NCBI RefSeq assembly: GCF_031877795.1
Contig: NC_133932.1
Span: 39,074,180 to 39,138,179, forward strand
Direction: 5' to 3'
Length of the DNA stretch: 64,000 nucleotides
From: Strix aluco
Taxonomy: Eukaryota > Chordata > Aves > Strigiformes > Strigidae
The notes beneath the pieces were generated by a model that was given only the letters and a program-made list of their open reading frames with translations, did no database searches and had not been told where the DNA came from. Both the position numbers and the translations under genes were made by a program. Below, piece after piece: positions 26,301 to 37,170 of this stretch; the stretch's first letter is position 1; the number at the start of each line of letters is the position of its first letter.

Positions 26301-29300
26301 GCTGACATAATGTACTGAGGACTCACCTGTGACAGTACACTGTGATACCATAACTTACTACAATATATTAATCTAATTTCACTCTTTCCTATTCACTGAA
26401 TAAGGAGACAATCAAATTGGGGTGAGGGGGGCAGTTGTTTGTAGAAAAAAAAGTTAACACCCTGTATTTATCACAACACATGGCTAACTGCCAGCTGCAG
26501 CAGTAAAGCCTTCCCATTCCTGGAGAAGACAGATAGAGAAGATGACATGAAAAACTGGAAGTGAGTTTGGGGACTTTTTATTTTGTTGCCAAGAAGCCCT
26601 GAATCAGGCATCAGCTAAGTGGGTAGATATTAAAGACAGCAGCCCATTGAGAGGCAGCAAATGACTGTGGTCCTGCTGCCTATCTTGCTCTGGGAAGGCT
26701 GTCAGGGCCTCCCAACATCCAGAATGTGGTGTTCCCACTGCCTACCCTTAGCACTGCTGGCCACTGCACAACAGGGCCCTGCAGGCTCTTCCTTGCTGCC
26801 TCCTGGGGCTGGACAGAGCTGGTGTCCTGGAAGCTCCTGCGGAGCCTTGGAACGGGTCCGTGAAGGGTGCATGGTGTCCATCAACCCAAGCCCTACCAGT
26901 CCTGTGGGGCTCCCCTGATTTGCAGCCGTTTGAAGGTCTGGCTCTTACTTTTTTGGGAAAATATTTATTCAGTGCCTGAAGAGGCCCGGTATATAAAAGA
27001 AGAATGCCTGGTCTCAGTAGAAGTGCTCAGATACTTAGGAGTGGTGCATTGTGATTAATGTCTCTGGAAACACTTTTTTTTTAACTCTAAGAGTGAAAGT
27101 CTTCACTATCCATTTGTCCAGCTAATGCAGATATGCCTCGTTTGTTGTTGATTTTGATTTGCTTTGTTTATTAAGGAGACTAACACTGAAGCACCAAATC
27201 TTGAAAGCATTCACATCATCACTGGCTTGCCTTGGTTTGAACTCACTCAGCATTGCTAGAGATGGGCGGCTCTGCAAGTCTGCAGTCCATAGCTGGGAAG
27301 TGATCCTTGCTGACAGAATTGCTCAAACCTTAAGCTTTTTTTCGACATGAATCCTACTTTAAATAATCTCCACTGTAAACTACAAGTTTTATTAAAGCAT
27401 TATTTTCCCTGCATCTGGTGTTTTATGAGCTATGAGATTTAGCCATAAGATTTAATGGAAATTACTGGGGAGGAAGCTAATGCTTCATGCAAGCTGAGGT
27501 AGCTGTATGTTAGCCAAGTCAGCAGATAAACCTATATCCTTCTAACCAAGTGCCTTTTCTCCGGTACAGCCATTCAATAGTGTTAACATTATCCCAGTAT
27601 TCATCTAGATTAATATATATTTGTGATTTTATTGTCAGGGGTAACTTCCCACTCTCTTCTCTGGTACCATCGGAAAGTTATGAAGACTATGTAAGCAGAA
27701 GCTCTGCGGTTATAAAAAAGATCATCAATGCTTGCCCCAGCAAAGGTAAAGGTTTCAGATCTTTTTATATTCTGTCAGACACTTTCAGTAGCAGGAACTG
27801 GCAGAGATTTGCCAACAGAAACACATTTAACATGAGTTGTTGGTATTGCACAGAGCTCAAGGTAGACTCTTAGTCCTTGTCCTGGGCTACACTAAATGAA
27901 AATACATGCAATTTATGAGATAAAAATGAAAAAGAAAAATTAAACAGAAGACAGTGGAGTACTAAATCACAAGAGTATACTCTTTGCTGGGTCTTTCTAC
28001 ATTGAGATATAGCTCAGCATAAGACAATACAGTTTTCTGGAAAGCTTTTTTTTCTCTTTTCCTAGCAAATACTTTCTCTCACTAACTGGCATGCCTACAA
28101 CACACCAGACTTTCTGATCAGCACAATACCCTCCCACATTATCATAAAGGTCTGCAAAGATGAACAGCCCCAAAAAAGCATCATACCTATCTGCTGATGG
28201 GTAACCTGACAGTGCTGCAGCTCCTTTACTACTTTTATTTGCTTTTTCTGGTGCATCAGGTGTCATCCTCATTGTGGGCCATGGCTCTTCCTTGGCATCT
28301 TTCACCCGACCTCTGATAGGGCTCCCTGCCAGAGACAGCAGCGACTTTGCCCAGGTGGTACGAAAGGTAAGAAGATTTTTTTTCAGCAGGAAGCTTTCTT
28401 TTTGTTTTATTATATGTTCAATAAGGAGTTTGCTTACGTGGTGAGACATGTGTGTAACTGCATGCCAATACCAATTACATCAGCTTTCTCATTACAAAGG
28501 GAATCTCATGTAGTTTTAGCAAAGTACTGGAGGTCAAGAGGATTTTCTCCCGGTGAACAGTATGTGACTAGCAGCTAAGTCTTTGGAGATTTTCATCCAA
28601 CTCTCCTGGAAAGTCAATGCCAGGTAACACCTACAGACAAAAGGCACATTTGGAAACCTCTCCATCTGGACCTAGACTCCTTCCTTTATAAACAGGGCTA
28701 AGAGCCTTCCCTCTCCTCCCCATGGTGTTGTGAGTGTAACCTGCAGCTACATTCCGTGAGTCACTCTTTAAGAAGCTGTGTGTTTTTCGAGACACTGTAA
28801 GTTCTTAACTTTGGTGCTCAGCTACAGAATGAAGTGGAGAAGGGTTTTCTTGACAGCTTCACAAGTGGGGCCTGTGCTTGAGACTTGGTCGCCAAGGCTT
28901 TTTGTTTACTTTATTTGTGTATTATCACCAGTGGCAGAATTCTTCACTCCAATTTTCCTTACCATCTGCCTTTGTATGACCAACCAGAGAATTCAGTCAA
29001 TGCATAAGAAGGACTGAATATATTTTGATCATCAAACCCAAGTCTGAATGTGGGATGATGACACAAGTTCAGCTTTCACCCCACAGGTCTCCAGTCTGTT
29101 TTTAGTTCATTTCAGAAGTGACAAAATGTCCTCGTCTCTCCTCCCAGAACAGTCTCAGGGTCTGCTCTCTTCTGTAGCAAAGCCTCCTCTTTTATGCCAA
29201 AGCAATGACCCTGCTAGTAACTCTGTTGGTAACTTCTTTCCTAGATCCCTTCACTGGGCATGTGTTTCTGTGAAGAGCTGAAAGAGGAGAACAAATGGCA

Positions 29301-29382
29301 GATGGTCAACCCACCAGTGAAGACGTTAACTCATGGAGCAAATGCAGCATTTAACTGGAGAAACGGTATCGTGGAAGATTAG
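7715..29382 (+). CDS. UBASH3A: UBASH3A (TULA / STS-2), complete, 14 coding exons, 623 aa
   Basis: Cytoplasmic lymphocyte adaptor and phosphatase-like protein that binds ubiquitin and CBL and dampens T-cell receptor signalling. Exons: 7715-7827, 11282-11335, 12970-13156, 15158-15356, 16051-16220, 17104-17312, 18157-18283, 20256-20355, 21784-21906, 22712-22804, 23601-23745, 27639-27745, 28260-28366, 29245-29382. All have GT/AG borders, and together they make 1872 nt with no frame break. The start [15 protein letters not shown] matches the family; an in-frame TGA at 7700-7702 and G at -3 and +4 support it. Order: UBA (about 19-60), 2H-phosphodiesterase with HxT at 110-112 and 196-198, SH3 (about 243-300), and C-terminal histidine phosphatase with RHGE at 365-368 and a second His at 550. 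The length equals the shorter human isoform. RHGE separates it from an inactive relative; TULA phosphatases as a group differ strongly in activity, and UBASH3A is the weak one. Confidence 0.96.
10368..10415 (+). repeat. (GATG)12 microsatellite in UBASH3A intron 1
   Basis: Twelve uninterrupted GATG units (48 bp). Its purity suggests a polymorphic locus. A short echo GGATGGATGG occurs near 10979. Confidence 0.97.
12299..12313 (+). repeat. Short (GT)n run
   Basis: A T-rich stretch followed by GTGTGTGTGTGTG in UBASH3A intron 2; a minor simple repeat. Confidence 0.85.
12970..16220 (+). other. UBASH3A: UBASH3A exons 3-5: 2H-phosphodiesterase-like domain
   Basis: Exon 3 encodes [10 protein letters not shown] and exon 5 encodes [14 protein letters not shown]. 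The two HxT motifs (His110/Thr112 and His196/Thr198) are the hallmark of the 2H phosphoesterase fold reported for the TULA family. Exon 4 (15158-15356) ends in phase 1 (LAG) and joins directly to exon 5 (DCHVKPC). No exon equivalent to the extra 38-residue mammalian alternative exon is visible in the 694-bp intron between them. Confidence 0.9.
17104..17312 (+). other. UBASH3A: UBASH3A exon 6: SH3 domain
   Basis: A single exon, residues 242-311, holds the SH3 domain. [13 protein letters not shown] corresponds to the ALYDY motif and RT loop, EGWVIG carries the conserved Trp279, and GFLPENY is the C-terminal SH3 signature. The acceptor is CCCCCCAG and the donor GTAAGT. In the family this domain contacts proline-rich partners such as CBL. 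Confidence 0.93.
23355..23400 (+). repeat. AAT/ATG-rich degenerate simple repeat
   Basis: Imperfect trinucleotide repeat made of AAT, GAT and ATA units in UBASH3A intron 10. Confidence 0.8.
23776..23807 (+). repeat. Poly-C tract (22 C, flanked by CCCCG and GCCCC)
   Basis: The run of 22 C occupies 23781-23802. It begins about 35 bases after the exon 11 splice donor of UBASH3A (exon end 23745). The opposite strand is poly-G and could form quadruplex structures. Run length in the assembly may be unreliable. Confidence 0.97.
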
Positions 29383-29658
29383 AAGGATGGCTCTGCCTTT
29401 GCAGTTGTCAAAAATGAGCCAAAGACAGGTTATGGTTCACCACAGTCCAGTGATTCATCCAGAAGACTTACAGAGATTGGGAAGTACCCTCTCTGAGTTG
29501 CCAAAGCACAGAAAGACACTTCCAAGTTTGGGGCCTGAATTTTGTTTTTATTTCAGTGTCTGAGAAGAAGGAACCTGGGAACTGACGTGCAAGTGAGAAG
29601 TAACTCTTCTGGTGGTGAAGAAAGTACCTTTTAAACTTTTCTGAGAGTACCAACATTT

Positions 29659-29664
29659 AATAAA
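29659..29664 (+). terminator. Candidate UBASH3A polyadenylation signal AATAAA
   Basis: A canonical AATAAA lies 277 nt after the UBASH3A stop codon and is the first one downstream. It would give a short 3' UTR. An ATTTATTTA-like AU element lies farther on, near 29905, and would be used only by a longer form. Confidence 0.5.
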
Positions 29665-32600
29665 TACCAAACTACCTGATTATAAATTCCACTGCTAAAG
29701 GCACTAAAGTAGACAATGTTGCATTTTCCAAGACCAAAATACATCCAGTAAGAATTGCTTTTTTTCATACACTTGGATATTTTCAGAGAAGCAGAGAAAC
29801 TGGGACTGAAAAAAAGCCATCTCCTACCCAAAGAGACCAGCTCTACTTAAAGCGACTGGGTTTCCTGTTTACTCCGTCAGTTCCGCAAGAGCAAATACCA
29901 CACTGACTATTTATTTACCTCTTCTACAAAGGTGTTCCATTTTCTATCACAACAGCTCCCCATTCAGTAATTCCTGAGTGATCCATATTGCAAAAGAGAC
30001 TAAATGATTCCTTTTTAAAGAAAACTGAACTGATTGATTTACTATTGCTGGGACAAAGAAAGACACCCTTTGTTACTGTATTAGTGACAAAACTGTGATG
30101 TGAGCAACTCTAACTGCTGAACACTTCCTGAGATGGCACTTGCAGGACAACAGCTTTGCTTTGTGCTGTTCCATGCCAAATTGTATAAATGGTGACACAC
30201 CTACCAGATGGGTCGCCCAAAAGGTGTCTGTAGTTCTCTTGGTGATTTGTTTAATTAAGGGAATGTAGCCCTAAAAATTTATACACAAACAGGAACATGC
30301 CTTTCCACAGTCTGTTTTCCTTTCTAATTTTTTTTTTTCTAGTTATCTTCTCAGATAACTACCTCTGGGAAAGCACAAGTGTTTCTTTCAATGAAAGGAA
30401 AAAATGGAAGTTTCTCTTTCCCTCTTAGCATGACTAAAAACATTTTCATTTTCACTCTTCATCTCCCTGCTCCTTCTTGACATATCTCTGCATTCATGCC
30501 ATTAGCCATCAGGACATGTGGTAGAGCCCCTCCAACATTCAGGCTTTAGGGTTGAGAGGTGTCTGACAAGCACCATTATCTGTGGGTGTGGAGATTTCAT
30601 ATCTTGATCTTGCACCTGAAATGTTTCATTTTGACTTTCCGGCTTTGGTGAAGTTGCTTGAGCTCTTACTTTTCTGACAGCACTGTAATTTTAAAGTGAA
30701 AATTAAATGCCCCAGAGTGAAGACAGGAGCTCTTTAGCTAGCAAGCAATGCAAGGAAGGACATATGACTGCATCACTGGTTGCAGCTCAAGCACCTGAGA
30801 TGGGTGGCTATGAATGCAGCCCTGGGAAAAGGTAAAAACCCCAAGTGTCTCTTCTTGCTCCGGGGCAGCAGGATGTCACTGCAGCACTGAGAAGACTGTG
30901 GCTTGGTTACTCCTCCGTATCTCACCCTGTCACACACTTGCTGTCAGCTGAGAGGGGCAGTTGTGGTGAGGGATGATTTTGCACTGAGCCCTGAAGGCAG
31001 TGGCAAAGCTCTTCTGTGGTCTTCAGGGAGGGCTGTGAGTTAGAGGTCTAGCTGAGAAAAGGCCCTATGATACAAGAAAATCAGCACATAGGGAAGGAAC
31101 AAGGTGATGAGGGAGAGAGCAACATCTCTGCCTTGCACTCAGCCGTGCTAACAGCAACCAGCAAGGGTCTCTCACCACACTGCCTGCTTCCTCAGGCTCG
31201 GCTCAGCCCCAGCAGCAGGGGCAAGCCCAACCTTCTGTTGGTGAAAAACAGCCCCTTTGGCCACCCTGTTTCCTCACCAACGAACCTGTCCAGGCAAAAA
31301 TGGAGGGGGAAATGGGGACAGCAGAACAATGAGGGTGGCACGGGGCAAGGACCTGGCCCTGGGCATGGCCCATCTCTGGCCAGTCCCAGGAGGTTCGAGC
31401 TCAATGCTTGCAGAGAAGTCAGCTCCCACCTCACAGTGTTCCCATGGGGCTTTCCTCTCTATAAAAGCTGTCAGTTTTGGTGTGACTTGCTCTGATTTCA
31501 TCTAGCAATTTCAAGCCATAGGACAGGTGTCATCTGAGAAGCTGTTGCCCCAGACTCAAACCCCCATGTGAGAGATGGTCCCAACTCTGACCAGGGCTTG
31601 GGGGTGTGCAGTACCAGGGTTGTGCAGACATTGGTGTGTGTTTCTGGGTCGACCTTCTGCTAGAAATACAGCCTCTGGATAGGGACCTGGCTCTGTTTTA
31701 ATACCTGGTAGCAGCTGTACTTGTTATGGTCCATGCTACCATTATCCCTCACCTCTGAAATGCTGCCTTTTGAGACAGCTTTTGCAGTCTGTGTCCCAGG
31801 TTTCAGTCTATCTGCTTTCAGCCTTTTGAGTTGCCCCAGCCTTGGGACTGATCCCTTCTCTCTACGTGAGAAGAAATGCAAGCACGACATGGGGCCATGT
31901 GTATGCAACTATACTGCATAAATGGAGGTTGGTGGCCCAGGCATGGAGGCCGGTTGGAGCAAATCAAAAGCCCAGGTGAGGATAAGGATGGGTGGGAGTG
32001 ACAGTGGTGCTCCAGGTTCATGCAGGAAGGGAAAATGCCTGCTGCTCCGAAGACACCCTGTGAGACCGGGGTATGATGATGGCACACTGCCTGCCTGGGG
32101 ATGGAGGCAGAGACGGATAAGGAGAGGCAGGTGAGACCTGTGCTCTACTCCTTATATGACACACCTGCCTGCAGGGTATGGAGTTGGCACTAACTGGCAA
32201 GAAAGAGGAAAAGGAAACTTCCTTCAGGAAAAGGAGTCTTCAAAGCCACTTAAAAGATTGGTCATTTTTAAAGAATTAGTGACATAAAATTTCAAATTTT
32301 TTCATGAGAAACTTTCCTGTCTTTTTAGAAATAATGTGCATTTTTTTCCTGTAATGCTCTTATATATTAATCCTAGATTGTACTGAAAATACCAGTTTGG
32401 GTTAAGAATCTGGATTTTTTTTAAAACACCAAAATAAAATACCAAATGACATCCCTCCCTTCACCCAATACCATCAGAATTATTGTCAGGGTGGGTCTGT
32501 TGTGAAAAGTAACCTCATTATCAGTCCAGAGACAGTGTCACTAAGAACACTAAGAACAGCATTATCTCCTTTCTTTGAACATCTTTCCTACGCTGCTGCC

Positions 32601-35600
32601 ACTGTGTACAACATAGCAATGAAATACTTCTCTTTGCTTTTCACTCCTTTTGGTCTGCAGAAATAATGTTACTAAAAGCCAGTTTACAGCACTCTAATCC
32701 TGTTATTGGGCACCAAGTTCCTATCCGAAATGAGTGCGTGCAGGCTGCCCTTGAGGCAAGTGTTGAGAGGGGAGAAGGACACTGCTGGGGAAAGTACCTC
32801 TCTCTCTGGTAGGAATTTCCTTAGAGGTAGAGGTATGGGGGAAGGATTCAACAGATTCACCCAATCTTGGCATCTAATCAAATGCCCACAAAGCATGAAC
32901 AACACTATTTGCAAACTAAATATACTTAAAGGCAGATTGCTAAGACACTTGAACCAAAATCCCACTATCATTTTTTTTTCAATACAGATGCACTCCAATT
33001 AATTTTACTTTGGTGAACGCAATGAATTAAACTTCAGGGCATGTGGGAAAGAGGGGACATATATTTCATTTCTGGTGGTTTCTAATCCAGACACTGCACT
33101 GCTAAGCAGATGAGGACAAATGCTTAGTTGCAAAATATTGTCTTCAACTTATAAAGACTTCTCTATTTCTACCATCTAAATCAATTGAACAGAAAGAAGA
33201 GGCAGCAGAAATAGCAAGCCACTGAAACTGTATCTCAGTCTTAATAACAAAAGGGCAAGGACAAGCTCTTCTACTCAGAAGGACTCAAAAGATTTTGGCT
33301 TTCCTGGGACCCCACGTGAGCACAGGTTCACCTCTAAAGAACACTTTTTAGGATCAGAGTTGAAATTATATATTTAATGTACAAGGATTCTTAGTTGTCA
33401 AATCTAGTGCTTAGGAGACAGAGAAAATTCCTAATGTGGTGTGTTCATAATATGAAACTAATCGCTGAACACAGGTGAAATGAAGAAAATGTCCTTAGAA
33501 GCTTTGAAGTTGTTTTTGTAGTAAGAAAAAGAAATAGGAAATTCTTTTCCAGTTTCTTCAATTTTTTACACGACTTCAAAAAATAGATGTTGCTTTACTC
33601 CATTGCAATTTTCCTTAATTGGATCTATTTCATTACAAAGTTATGTACTTCAATAGAAGATTTTAGTACTACCGAGAGAATTTGAATGTTTTGTTTATAT
33701 CTTAAGAACTGAAAATACAAATTCTTTTGATGAAGACCTACAGTGAAGTTAATCTGTGGTGACACCTTGTGGGAAAACATAACCTCAGATTTATATGACT
33801 AAATAAGATCTGGTGTGATTGAGGGATGGGGAGGAGAAGCAACATTTTATTGAACAAGAATACTCCTTCCAGAGACTTTGAAAGAATAGTAACATAGAAA
33901 TTTATAATAATGTTTGGGACTACTTTTAGGCAGGATTGCTTGGAGAGATGCCTGAGTCCAGTTCTTCTGAAAAGTATTTCTCAAAAAAATGCTATGAATG
34001 TTTTGTCCCTGATTTTTCCAAAGCTTTTTCCTTGTGCCAGCATTGATACTGGTGTAAGGTGAATGTGAAACTCTGCTGACTCAGAACAGTAGTTATTTCT
34101 GTTCACTTTGCACAATTTTAAATCATCGGGCAGGGATTAAAGCAGTTGAGATTTTTGACTGTCTCCTAAGAGCTTTGTCATTGAAATACTCTGAAACAGA
34201 AGAAAATATTTTGAAAAGACTGTATGCAGCTGTTTATTGTGATTTCAGAAGAATGTATGGGTCTGGTCTTGACCTTTTAGTGCTTTCTTTAATGGGTGAT
34301 TAAGAATTAAAATGTTCATGACTCTTTGAACTTGAGAAGAACAGGAAAGCTTTGAACAAATGAAAGATTGTACTATGGTGAATAGGAAGGAGTTAGTGAA
34401 CCATTGAATTTGATAGACCATTTTTTAATGGAGATCACAAAAGGTCTGGAGAGCACTTTGGAGTTCTTGATTCTAACACCTAGTTAAAAGAAAAACCCAG
34501 AGAAAAACTGTGCAAAACCTCCAAATGGGATCTCCCTGAGCTTCCTGGGTTCTTGGTGAGGATACTCAGAAGGCAGCATCTCCTACCTCTACAAATGCAA
34601 AGAATAAAAACAAAACCATATTGTTAAAAGCATTTAACTTGATCCACCTCAAAGACCCTCCTCACTGGAACTATTTCTGTGGTTAAGTGTTTTGAAAACC
34701 AGGCCCTAAATCTGTAGCGTTTTGGAGTCCAGATACTGTTAGGGGTGGGATGTGGAGAGCAAATAGAGAGAGATGCTTCTAATACATATATGCTTTCTAA
34801 TTCACAGCAGGAATTTCTGTTGCAAATCTGTTTATGAAAATTCATTAATCCAACTTTGACAGGACACATTTAAAATACAATGACCTTATTTCTGTCTTAT
34901 AAAGCTCAGTTGTCCCTAAATTTGTCTGATACTAAGATATAATTTCCCAGGTGTTCTGCCAGGTTTCTCTTGCCACCTGGGGGCTAGAAAGCTGAATAAA
35001 TAATACACAGAATGGAAAAACCCTATGTGCAGTATAACCTCTTACCTAGTACCAAGTTATTCAAAAGAATCTTGCTCAAGCATCAGTCTTTACAAAAAAT
35101 TGCAAGCTAGACATATTTAAGAAATAGGGTTTTGTGGTCTCACAGAACTTGTATCAGGAAGTTGTTAATTTACTGTGTGCTGTTGTGTTCAGTTTAAAAT
35201 CAGCTGGTATATCACTGTACTTGAGGATGGTTCAGAAACTGCTCCAGCACATGACAGCAACTGTGCTATTTAAAAAACTCTAAAGAGTCGTTTGTGGAGA
35301 TACCTCTGCCAGTGAAAACCTCTGTGATTGTGTGGGTTAGCAAATGAGTCACGAACAATTGCTTGCCTGCAGGAATGGAACCAAGCTGTGTACTCCAGGC
35401 AGAAGAATAAGGAACGCACATGTAAATCTCTTTTATGGCTTTGTTTCCCACTTTATGTATACAATAAAACTTCAGACTCTGTGGTTCTTTGTGCTTTTCT
35501 GCAGGGTTCAAATGCACAGACACCTGCATCTGCGTTGTAGTTTCTCGCTTCACTTGCCCTCACAGCTCAGCAGCGCTTCATGCAGAGATCTTTGTGTTTG

Positions 35601-35922
35601 TGCCACACCTGGAGAGATGCTCTCGGCACAGAGCAACACTGATGTTTTTTACCTTAGTTACTCATGGTGTCTATTAGCTCAGGCACAGCATTGTGCCAGT
35701 GTAGCTACAACTTTGGGACCCTGAACCTGTAAAGCACTGCGCTGTGTTGGGTGAATGTAAGAGTTAACACAGGGATGTGAGGGCTGCATAGCTTTAGAGT
35801 CTAGTCACGTCTTCTTATGTCTCTTAGAGAAGCAGATTACAGATAACTTCTTTGCTAGGCATGCAGGCTGAACAAGGCAGGTGACCAAAGACCTTTTCAA
35901 GGGATGTCAGCTTTTGGGATAC
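29665..35922. other. UBASH3A to RSPH1 intergenic, first part: nothing recognised
   Basis: 6.2 kb of mostly AT-rich sequence, with somewhat GC-richer stretches at 30.7-32.2 kb. Open frames such as 31067-31495 have no domain, family similarity or splice context that I recognise. I see no confident repeat, tRNA-like or other structural signal. Confidence 0.5.
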
Positions 35923-36290
35923 TGTACTGGTTTTGGCTGGGATGGAGTTAATTTTCTTCATAGTATCTTGCAGGGTGTTTTGTTTTGGATTTGTGACCAA
36001 AACAGTGTTGATAGCACAGGGATGTTTTAGCTATTGCTGAACAGTGATTATACAGCATCAAGGCCTCTTCTGCTTCTGACACTGCCCTGCCAGCAAGTAG
36101 TCTGGGGGTGTGTAAGATGTTCGGAGGGGACACAGCTGGGACAGCTGACCCCAACTGACCAAAGAGATATCCGAGACCATAGGATGCTGTGCTCAGCAAC
36201 AAAAGCTGAAGGAAGAAGGAGGATCCCTCCAATTCTGTCCACCATCCCATTGTGTGGGGCTTAGCCACCTACTGGAGTTAAACCACAACA
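35923..36290 (+). mobile_element. Avian endogenous-retrovirus LTR fragment (internally deleted solo LTR)
   Basis: It begins TGTACTGGTTTTGGCTGGGA and continues GGAGTTAATTTTCTTC, and it ends GGAGTTAAACCACAACA. These are the start and end of an LTR family common in many birds (usual form about 550 bp), so the right-hand middle part is missing. Termini are TG...CA. The flanking bases GATAC and GGTAT are not a clear target duplication. No retroviral gene is present. Confidence 0.72.
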
Positions 36291-36389
36291 GGTATATATA
36301 TATGAGGAAGTTGTTGAATCAATTATAAAAGAAATTTCATGTCTCCTTAACCTGTTTTCTTCCACTAACATTTGATTTCTGACGATATT

Positions 36390-36815
36390 TCTAGTTTGGT
36401 AAAAGTCCCAAAAGTCACAAAAGAACCCTCTAAGACTTAGTTTGAAGTTTCAGAAGGCAGGCATTCTTTATTTGGCTCCAGGTGCATGGGGGATCATTCC
36501 TCCTAACATGCACACACTAAAACAAAATCTTTTCATCCTTTATATACCTTAAAGACATGAATATTCATGGTTTTTCCAAGAAGTATCCACCTATACGCCT
36601 ATCTACTATATTTACATAATGCTGGTTTTGCAAAACTACACTACACATGCGCGGGGGTCTCGGGTGGTTTATGCAACATCTCAAACAGGTCTTTGTTCCC
36701 TTAACATCTGTGAATGTAAAATGGACCTCTCTCTGAAGGGGTTTAATTTGCATTTTCAGGTGGAAATAGGTGCACTCCAAGACTTTCTTGGTGTGAGAAG
36801 AACATGAGACCCCCC
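36390..36815 (-). mobile_element. Probable second LTR fragment, minus orientation
   Basis: Read on the minus strand it has a TATATAAAGG-type box (36537-36546) followed about 70 nt later by AATAAA (36467-36472), the promoter plus poly(A) layout of an LTR. The phrase CCAGGTGCATGGGGGATC near the poly(A) signal is familiar from bird LTRs. The ends are uncertain and no gene is present. It lies 100 bp from the preceding LTR fragment. Confidence 0.5.
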
Positions 36816-37047
36816 AAGTGCCTCATTTAATTCCAATGAACTCTTGTGATCAGCTTCCATGTCAATAGCGGAAAAAGTCCCATCTCTGGGGAAGAAATAG
36901 CTCTGCAAGTCACATATGATGTTTTTCTAAGACGTGTAGCATAGATACTCTCAGCACCACTTTTTTCATACACAGCTTTATATGTGGGAGAAAATTACCT
37001 TAACCTCAAACTCATAGTGTCTTACATGTCACTGATATATTGCAGTC

Positions 37048-37170
37048 AGGTTGGACAGGACTTTGAGCAACCTGATCTAATGAAAGATGTCCCTGTCCAT
37101 GGCAGACAGGTTGGATGAGATGATCTCTAAAGGTCCCTTCCAACCCAAGTAATTCTATGATTCTATGATT
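37048..37170 (+). repeat. CR1 LINE 3' tail
   Basis: It contains GATGATCTCTAAAGGTCCCTTCCAACCC followed by ATTCTATGATTCTATGATT, the exact avian CR1 terminus. It is only about 120 bp long, in plus orientation. Confidence 0.93.

Larger units (their letters stand above)
18157..29382 (+). other. UBASH3A: UBASH3A exons 7-14: linker and histidine-phosphatase domain
   Basis: Exon 7 is a divergent linker. Exon 8 carries [10 protein letters not shown] (catalytic Arg365, His366). Exon 10 carries [11 protein letters not shown]. Exon 11 carries [10 protein letters not shown]. Exon 13 carries [10 protein letters not shown] (second catalytic His550), and exon 14 carries [11 protein letters not shown]. This is the full phosphoglycerate-mutase-like set. 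The protein ends NGIVED and stop, which differs from the human C-terminus NWISGN. Confidence 0.93.
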
